This document shows positions 47,443 through 54,212 of a stretch of 54,212 nucleotides of DNA, piece by piece. The notes under the pieces were generated by a model. The model was not told the DNA's origin. It ran no database searches and worked only from the letters and a program-made list of their open reading frames with translations. The first letter of the stretch is position 1; each line of letters opens with the position of its first letter. The DNA comes from Cylindrodendrum hubeiense (lineage: Eukaryota > Ascomycota > Sordariomycetes > Hypocreales > Nectriaceae). The translations under genes and the position numbers were made by a program. The stretch spans positions 1 through 54,212 of the forward strand of contig JAANBB010000278.1 in NCBI GenBank assembly GCA_014621425.1. Direction: 5' to 3'.

Positions 47443-48039
47443 GGGAACCAACGTTTAGGTAGGTATAGCTAAGTACACTTTCAGTCGTGGGGAATCAAGC
47501 CCCCAGAAATAACGCATGATGGAAACCGGCTGCAGTTAGTGGCAAGGATACCGCTGAGAGTGCAAGCATTTAATCATCGTGACCTGCAGATTGGTTGAGC
47601 GAGAGACTACGTAATATTTTGCCTGATTGGCCTTGTAGACGAAACCCCTGTCTATAGCACAAGCAAAGAAAGGCCCCCCAATTTACTGGTTAGGACAACC
47701 TAGAAGGAGCAGAATGTTTGGGAACGATTCCGTCACTGGCTGTGTCAAGTAAAGCCACGCCTGTAAGTCACCAGTAGAGATGAAGCGGGGACGAATCATC
47801 GTCTGTGGTCCACGTTGCTAAGCGGAGGGGTTTATGATCCGACAGACGGTTGTTTCGTCTAATAAGCCATAGCGAACTGGTATAAGTAATGGGAGTCGAC
47901 GCTAGGGGTCGAGATCGGCGGCTTCATCTCGTTCATCACGCAGGACATACCGGCAGTGACTGCCGGCTCCAAGATCACATCTATCTTGAATCACTCACGT
48001 CAGTACAGGGCTGATCGTACTGCAACCCAATTTGCGGCA
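47443..48039. other. Intergenic region
   Basis: About 600 bp between two same-strand genes. It should hold a 3' UTR and the next promoter. No clear element is seen. Confidence 0.4.
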
Positions 48040-48516
48040 ATGGCGCAGACTATTATCCACCGCGGCTCCTTCGCCTCGATCCCCTCCACAGCGACGCCGG
48101 GCCTCGCGTGGCTCAAGAACTACATGCCCGTCGTCGACTCCCTCGACGGCGATGCCACGCGCCTCTCGTCCTTGACGACGCCCGACGCGCGCTTCGTCTT
48201 CAACGGAAAGGCTGGCGTGACAACACCGCAGATCGCCGCGATGCTCAGCAAGCGCAGCGAGAAGCTCAGGGCGTTCCGCCACGAGGGCGCCGTGGCGTGG
48301 GACGTGGCCAAGGAGGACGGCACGAGGTCGCTGCTGTTCGAGTCGACCAGTGTTACCGCGTTCAAGGACGACGATGACGGCGTGGAGGCGAGGGTTGCCG
48401 AGTTTTCGGTTGTCGAGCTGGTCAGGGACGGCGATGGCAGCTGGAAGGCGACTGAGCTGAGGACGTTTATGGACCCGTCACCTGCTTCGCCTGAGAACCG
48501 ACAGAAGGCGGCTTGA
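48040..48516 (+). CDS. Small NTF2/SnoaL-like protein
   Basis: 158 residues from the ATG at 48040; the open frame extends upstream to 47956 but with no ATG. The sequence fits a cone-shaped NTF2-like fold: an N-terminal helix (ATPGLAWLKNYM), a second helix and strand (LSSLTTPDARFVFNG), a helix (TTPQIAAMLSKRSEKL), then strands (GAVAWDVA, SLLFESTSVTAF, EARVAEFSVVELV, WKATELRTFMD). Many fungal proteins of this size and fold are binding proteins or small enzymes with no known substrate. No signal peptide is seen. The assignment is by pattern only. Confidence 0.65.
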   Translation: MAQTIIHRGSFASIPSTATPGLAWLKNYMPVVDSLDGDATRLSSLTTPDARFVFNGKAGVTTPQIAAMLSKRSEKLRAFRHEGAVAWDVAKEDGTRSLLFESTSVTAFKDDDDGVEARVAEFSVVELVRDGDGSWKATELRTFMDPSPASPENRQKAA

Positions 48517-51500
48517 TGCAGAAGGGAGTATCTGCTGGATTAGCGTACGAATAAGGCCTGAGGTGGAGGTTGCAACTATGTGTGAACTCTGTGGGAACTA
48601 TGTCCGTCGTCGATCTGAAGACTGGTAGTCTGGTGATTCCAGCTGTCCTGTCCATGCCAAGCATTGTTTGCTGTGATGGTTCGAGTATTAGAAGCAACTC
48701 TCTCACCACATTCATCCCGAGGCTCGCTGCCAACCTATGGCCGTGCAATATCCAGGTAACCCCCCCCCCCCCCCCCTTCTCTGTCTGTACCCGACCAACA
48801 GGTCTCTGAAATCATATCGTCGTCACTGCTGTCCATATTTCAACCTCCCCCCTCCCGGAACGCACCCCCTATTGGATCTCGCCTCTGTCGCCTCTCTCCT
48901 CACCTCTGTCGCCTCTCTCTCCTCTCTCCTCCTCCCCCCTATGCGAATGGCTACCTACCTCGGGCATTCAAGGCATTCTCTCCCGTAGGCAGGTAGGTAT
49001 CCTTGACCACTCGCCATCTCGTCCATCTCATCCAGTTCATCGCCGCCGTGGCCGCACCGTTCCTCATAAACTCCACTTGCACGCAGCCAACTCCATCTGC
49101 CGACGGTGACCTGTGGCATCATTATGCCCTCACGCGCCCTCGCGCGCCCTCCCCTCATCTTGTCATGTTTGCCTGTCCGCTTATCCACGTCCCATTCCCG
49201 CATCTTCTCTTCATTCACCCGCCCCCAGCCCTCCTCTCCAACCCCATGCCATATGTTGTGTGAGCCTCCGCTAGGCCTCCCCTTGGCTTCGTCCTCCCCT
49301 TGGCCGCATCCCCAGGATATCGCCTTGGACGCCCACAACGCTACGCCGCTCCACCCTAGACCCAAAACCCATTGCGACCCCCGGTTCAGTCGCCCTGCTG
49401 CAGGCGTCTCGACCTGGAAGTTGGGGACCTAGCACGAGGAGGGTATAGTCGCTGCTGTATTAAGCACCCCTCCACACCAGAGCTCCCCACCACGGCTGCT
49501 ATCTCTCTGCCTTCCACATGATGCCCACAATCCGCAATCTCCATGCTCCCCACCCACCACACCCACCACACTTACCACACTCACCACACCCATCACACCC
49601 TCTCCAAAACACCAAGCCAGCTACTCTCTCTGTCTTGCTCGTCCACGGATAAATACGTCGTACCATAGGCGTACGCATGCACCCTCAATCATCAACTCAT
49701 CCCTGTTGCCGGCCCCTTGTCCTCCTCACTTGCCTAACCCTCCCCTGTCTGCCTGTCTGGGGGGGACCGGCCCGTGGGTATCCCGTCCCGCCATCCATCC
49801 ACCTACCTTGCACCAACACCTTGCACCACCAACATGTCACCACATGCAATACACACACAGCGTGGTAACATCCTTCGCTCAGCCTCAGACGGAGGAATCA
49901 CCTGCTAGTCCGCCCAAGGCACTGCGGAAACCGCCCGATCACACACTGCGCTCGAACCGTGTGCCTCGTCGTCTTGAACTGATGGCTGTGTAACAATCAA
50001 CGCGCCCCAACTGTTGGATAACAGCCATCCATGCCGAATATGACTTGCACTAGCCCATGTACTCGTAAATCTTCACATGCTCCGATCGATGTCAGAATCT
50101 TCAAGATGCTGCCGGCCATCAAACACGTTGCATTGAAACGGCACCTCCCGCCACTCACATCCATCCAACAGCTGCACGTTAAACGCAAGGGGATACCGGT
50201 CAAACTAGCTGATATAATACGGCATATCACGTTGAGCAGCCTGCATAATGTTTCGCATGGGCACACGGCAGCCCGTCATGCCAAAGTCATGCCCAAGTCA
50301 TGTCCTTCTGACAGACCAGCCTCTCTCTCAACCAGGGTAACACATCAACGAGAGCACAAAGGGGTTGCAAAACATGCCGCAACCGCGTCTTGGATGCCTC
50401 TAAAGCTACCATGCGCTACAACGACGAAATCAAGGACACGGCAATACAAACACGGCAATACAAGCTTGTCACAAACCAAATTCCTCTCATCACAGAGAGA
50501 CGTGTAGTCGCTGAAACATATGCTCATAATAAACATCCTCATACCATGAAATATGAAAGATGAAAGATGTAAGATGAAAGATCAAAGTCCATAGAAACAT
50601 CGCAAAACAACACTGCGATAATAGAAGAGTAGTAGAAAACGCCATGCCCGATACCCTTCCCAAAGCCGCGACCCTTCGAGCCGCTTTGAACAAGAAACCA
50701 AGGTAGATCCCATCCAATCCCATTCTGTTCCCTTCGTAGACGACACCAATTGAACCAACAAGTACCCAAACCAATGATTGAACATGGCCTATACACCCAT
50801 AGGCCTCGGGTGTCCAACATACCTATAACCAGGCCATCAACGTCTCCCAGAGTGTGATACAGTGCCAGGTTCGTGGTGGCTGGCCAGATGCGAAAAACCA
50901 GACAATGCAGACGCTATTTGCTCCTATGCCAGGGGGTATGTGTTGGCATGCGTTCGTTAACCCGTGTCCTCGTGTATCCATTCCGATGCTCCTTCCGTCG
51001 AATGCGATGCGGTGCGGAACGGCCGCCCCTGTTTCTTCCCATGCTCCAACCAGCCCAAAAAGTATCCTTGTCGTCCGTCCTAGAGAACTCCCAGCTTTGG
51101 CACAAATGCCAGGTCCATATAATCGTCCCAAAAAAGTGACTGTTTCCACCTTGTCCCTGTTCTCGGTGCTGTTCTCCACGCCAAAGTCGTCCCCATTTTC
51201 TCCCTCCCTTTTTTTTTTGTCAAAGTTTTCCGTCTTTGCTTTTCATCCCTCCTTTTCCAATGCGGGTGTAGTGCGATTACCGAAAAGTAAGTGGTTAGAT
51301 AGGAAGGCGAACATGAACATCCCCTGCCTATCCGCGATATGGATTGCCCAGGATTTCTTTCGTGACCTTGGACGCCAGGCCTCCAGTTCGTGGTCCGACC
51401 GAATTCCTAGCAGATGCTGAGTGATTAATCCCAAAACTCCTGCTCAAAAGCTCCGGCCGAAGTGTCCAATCCCTGTAGACATCGTGATGTGGCGAACAAA

Positions 51501-51934
51501 TGGTATGAGTGTGATTGTATGACGCCCGAGCCAAATGCCAACCATCCGGACCAACCGCGCGCCATGCTCGATGCGACAAAAAAATGCTAACCAAAAGAGA
51601 ACAAAAAAAGAGACCCAATCCATCCATAAAAACAAAAAGATCAATATCCCAATGACCTAGTCGAGCCATCCGGGATCTGACCGAGACAGACTCCTGACCT
51701 CGCAGAGGTCCCAAATTCTCAGGCCATGTCCTAAAACGTAGAGGGGAATCATCCAGGTATAAAGTCCAACTCGAAGCCGAAAAGAAAACACTAAAGGATC
51801 TAGCAGGTGCTTGATATAAAAATGTGACAGATTGGTGTTGCCGAATGCCACATGAAAAGAAAAAAGACCAGAGTTTTGAAATGAGTAGAAAATACTTCAC
51901 GTTGGATGTTTTCCGTAGCGAACCATTCAGCTAA
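48517..51934. other. Long spacer between NTF2-like gene and whi3
   Basis: About 3.4 kb. It has simple-sequence patches: C17 at 48760-48776, CCTCTCTC-rich 48885-48935, CACCACAC-type repeats at about 49550-49600, and ATGAAAG-type repeats at 50545-50585. The right-hand 1-1.5 kb may be whi3 3' UTR, since Whi3-type transcripts can have long UTRs. No ORF has a recognisable domain. Confidence 0.4.
48760..48776. repeat. C17 homopolymer
   Basis: Seventeen C residues in a row, shortly after the NTF2-like gene. Length may vary by sequencing error. Confidence 0.9.
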
Positions 51935-53515
51935 CTACCTCCCCATCATATGTGGAGGAAGGAAGCTTGCCGGCGCGTTATTGAGAACTCCATTCGGAGG
52001 AGCCGCCATCTGGCCGCCGTAGACAGGCCCGCCCCAACCGTTGTTAGCACCCCCTGGGAAGCTGGCAACGGCGTAAGGATGACCATGTCCCGCATTCAAG
52101 GATGATGGGCCATGATAATTTCCGCGACCAGATCCGAGACCAGGTGGGGCCGAGAGTCCAGGAGGCGGACCATTTGTGGTAGCGAATCCGTTGGCGGCTG
52201 CAGCCATTATGCCATTCATGCCTGCCAGGGTGGCCGAATTGCTTTGTCCAGGAGCCTGCCCGGATCTGACTCCCAGAGGATTCTTGGAGAAGCTCAGTCG
52301 AATACCGCCTTTGACGCTGTTGTGCAAGAGCTGCCCATAAAGCTCATGTAGCGCCTTGGTCGCAAATGACACATCCTCAAACTCAACAAAACACATAGGA
52401 CCGTTCTGCTTCGTACGGAAGCAGAGACGCTTGTAGCCCCGTTGCTTGGAGAACATGGCCTTGAGCTCCTCCTCAGAAGTATCGATGGGGAGATTGCCCA
52501 CGTAGAGTGTATTGCAGGGCGGGTTCTGGTCGGCGGGGTTGACAGGCGGGAAATTATGTCGCTGGTAAGGCTGGCTGCTCATCGGGTAGGCAACTCCAGG
52601 GCTTGATCCATTCATCGGGGACATGGTGCCAGGGTGCGCTGACATGGCGGTGATGTAAGGAGGTAGCGATGAGGGCCCGGGTGGCGGCTGGTTGTTCGTG
52701 TTCAGTGTCAGACCAGCCATCCTGCTGATGGGAATCTGGGGCGCAGTCGCCCGCCTCTGGCTCGTTGCCCCATGTTCAGCGTAGGCAACGGGGTCTTTCA
52801 AGAGGTCGCTAGTCTCGTCGTCGTCGGTAGAATCGTTGGCAATGAGTGACTTTCCGGATATCCTCTGGGGTTCAGAGAGATAATTGCCGATGGGCGACTG
52901 CGGAGAGAACAGGTTCTGATAGTGAACGCTCATATCCGGGTTGGGCAGCTCGTGGCCAGGATAAGCTCCATTTACGGGCGGCGACATGTTCTCGAGCGAT
53001 TGAAAGGTGCCATTGAACCGCGAGGCCTGTCGCGACCCGGGTCCCGAGGAAGCCGTTGACGAGGCGGAGCTGGAGGGATTGGCTGACACGGCATCGCTTG
53101 GATAACGGCGTGAGGAAACGGGGCTGCTCGAGAGAATCTCAACAACCATCTCAGCATCGTTTGAGATGTTGGAGCGGCCATCTAGCATGTTCTTGGCTTC
53201 GCGCGCACCCGCCATATTTCGGAACCTCAGGAGCGCGGATCGGAAGCCCGCATCTTCAGACTGTTCGACAGGTAGCAACTCAACGTCGGCTAGTTCCTTG
53301 GACCAGACCACCATCAGTCGTAGAGACTCCTCTGAGGTGTTCAAGGGTAGGCGACGGATCAAGACGCGAACCATGGGTGAGGGGGAGAGAGAGAAGGGGG
53401 TGCCGACGGGCTTTGCGGCTTCGCGATCAAACAACATGCTTGAAGGGTAGTGAGCCGGGGCGGGCATGACGGATCGGAGGGCGTGCGTAGAGGGTAGGAA
53501 ACCCGGCGTGGCCAT
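51935..53515 (-). CDS. whi3: Whi3-like RNA-binding protein
   Basis: Single exon from the first ATG (GCC-ATGG) at 53515; 526 residues. A degenerate N-terminal RRM lies at about 48-128 (VRVLIRRLPLNTSEESLRLM ... AREAKNMLDG). The clear C-terminal RRM, about 335-425, has RNP2 LYVGNLP and RNP1-like GPMCFVEFED, followed by SFSKNPLGVR, a Whi3/Scw1 signature. Between them is a Ser/Pro-rich disordered region with a DDDE patch, and the tail is Gly/Asn/Pro-rich (about 440-526). Whi3 binds cyclin and polarity mRNAs in cytoplasmic condensates and restrains cell-cycle and branching decisions. The reading frame is open for another 55 codons upstream without ATG, so the N-terminus could be longer. Confidence 0.92.
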   Translation of the reverse strand: MATPGFLPSTHALRSVMPAPAHYPSSMLFDREAAKPVGTPFSLSPSPMVRVLIRRLPLNTSEESLRLMVVWSKELADVELLPVEQSEDAGFRSALLRFRNMAGAREAKNMLDGRSNISNDAEMVVEILSSSPVSSRRYPSDAVSANPSSSASSTASSGPGSRQASRFNGTFQSLENMSPPVNGAYPGHELPNPDMSVHYQNLFSPQSPIGNYLSEPQRISGKSLIANDSTDDDETSDLLKDPVAYAEHGATSQRRATAPQIPISRMAGLTLNTNNQPPPGPSSLPPYITAMSAHPGTMSPMNGSSPGVAYPMSSQPYQRHNFPPVNPADQNPPCNTLYVGNLPIDTSEEELKAMFSKQRGYKRLCFRTKQNGPMCFVEFEDVSFATKALHELYGQLLHNSVKGGIRLSFSKNPLGVRSGQAPGQSNSATLAGMNGIMAAAANGFATTNGPPPGLSAPPGLGSGRGNYHGPSSLNAGHGHPYAVASFPGGANNGWGGPVYGGQMAAPPNGVLNNAPASFLPPHMMGR

Positions 53516-54212
53516 GGCACCGAAGCTGGTGGCGGTGGCAGCGGTGGCGCGCGAGGTTGTTACGGTGAACGTCGTAGCGGTAGCCGGGGCAGCGGTGGTG
53601 GTTGAGGTCGGATGGGGAATTGCGCGGTTGGAATGTTGAGTTGTCGGGAACGCGACTGTCGATGCGCCTGGTGGTGCACTCTAGCCGGCGTTCGTCACCC
53701 AGTGATGGGGTGCATGCGCTGGGAGCAGACCTAATTCGCTGGATCAAGAGAATCTGGAGCCGAATGCGACGATCGTGGAGATCTGATGACTGGGGGATTT
53801 GTCGCAATTGCAAGTGTCGCGATCACGGCCACGGTCGCGGTTATAGCTGGAGTCGCAGAGTCGCACAAGGGGATGTCAGGGAGAGGTGCGACAGGGCGAG
53901 CTAAAGTACCCGAGTGAGCGATGAGGAACGTGATGCGGACGCGGCGAGATTCGGAGTTGGACGGGAGTGCGACGGTGGGAGATGACGAGGTGAGGCAGCG
54001 TGCGTCGGTATCTAGGGCGAGCAAGAGCGGGAAAGTCGAGGTGCCGTGCCGGTCCAGAGAATTGAACGTGGATAATCCGCGACAGAGGTAGGACGACAGT
54101 TGCTTGAAGGCGATGATGAAGAGGCGATGGGGGAAGAAGTAGCGCGAGAAGAGGGCGTGAGAAGCGTGAGAGAGTGGGCGTGGAAGAGAGAGGGTGTGAG
54201 TGAGCGCGACAG
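53516..54212 (-). promoter_or_regulatory. whi3 leader / promoter region (cut by window edge)
   Basis: On the minus strand this is C/T-rich (for example 54050-54212), as in fungal promoters and leaders. It is almost free of ATG: the only ATG I found starts a six-residue uORF. A possible acceptor CGGCTAG at about 53681-53687 suggests a leader intron. Confidence 0.45.
53695..53715 (-). promoter_or_regulatory. Short uORF upstream of whi3
   Basis: ATG, five codons and TGA (Met-His-Pro-Ile-Thr-Gly), 179 nt before the main ATG. It would reduce or time translation of whi3 if it is in the mature mRNA. It would be removed if a leader intron ends at the CTAG near 53681. Confidence 0.35.

Noticed and set aside
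50031..50507. 158-codon plus-strand ORF in the whi3 downstream spacer
   Set aside because: Composition (Lys/His/Ser/Thr) and lack of any motif fit chance; it lies in probable UTR or spacer.
53427..53813. 128-codon minus-strand ORF overlapping the whi3 start
   Set aside because: Different frame from whi3, Arg/His/Pro-rich peptide typical of a shadow of Ser/Thr/Ala-rich or leader sequence.

Overview
The window looks like nuclear DNA of a filamentous ascomycete, most likely a sordariomycete (placed by eye, not by phylogeny). The genes carry many short introns of about 50-60 bp with GTRNGT-type donors, CTAAC/CTGAC branch sites and YAG acceptors. The protein families are typical of Pezizomycotina: Zn2Cys6 regulator, 2EXR protein, fungal NLR, class II-type P450 and a GPI wall protein. 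The translation elongation factor 1-alpha gene has introns at the same places as those I know from Fusarium, plus extra ones.

Layout, left to right. Positions 1-6300 hold the 5' end of a probable phosphopantothenate-cysteine ligase gene, an acyl-protein-thioesterase-like hydrolase, an APH-type kinase and an acetyl-CoA transporter. Positions 7.8-11.1 kb hold a four-exon NLR-like gene (lipase-like domain, NB-ARC, near-identical TPR repeats), divergent from a CENP-O/Mcm21 kinetochore gene. A GPI-anchored wall protein and Yae1 (Fe-S adaptor) follow. About 8 kb (16.45-24.47 kb) then has no gene I can support. Next come a seven-exon P450 and an MFS transporter, a 4-kb spacer with one tRNA-like gene, and tef1 at 33.6-35.5 kb. 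From 36 to 54 kb is a dense stretch: sls1 (two ORFs joined by splicing), nse3, SF3b5/Rds3-complex subunit, a double MYND-like protein, a Zn2Cys6 factor, a 2EXR protein, an NTF2-like protein and, after a 3.4-kb spacer, whi3 with its 5' region running to the right edge.

Most of these are unlinked housekeeping genes rather than a pathway. Divergent pairs that could share promoters are NLR/CENP-O, sls1/nse3 and SF3b5/MYND. The P450 and the MFS transporter lie in tandem and might form a small functional pair.

I saw no clear self-contained new system. The strongest leads are: a 2-nucleotide exon that must be assumed in tef1; paired GC-rich hairpins sharing one decamer in two tef1 introns; a Yae1 protein ending in Leu-Asp-Trp, matching the known client tail for the cytosolic Fe-S targeting complex; an NLR-like gene with an extra N-terminal domain and recombination-prone repeats; and a whi3 reading frame that stays open upstream of its first ATG.
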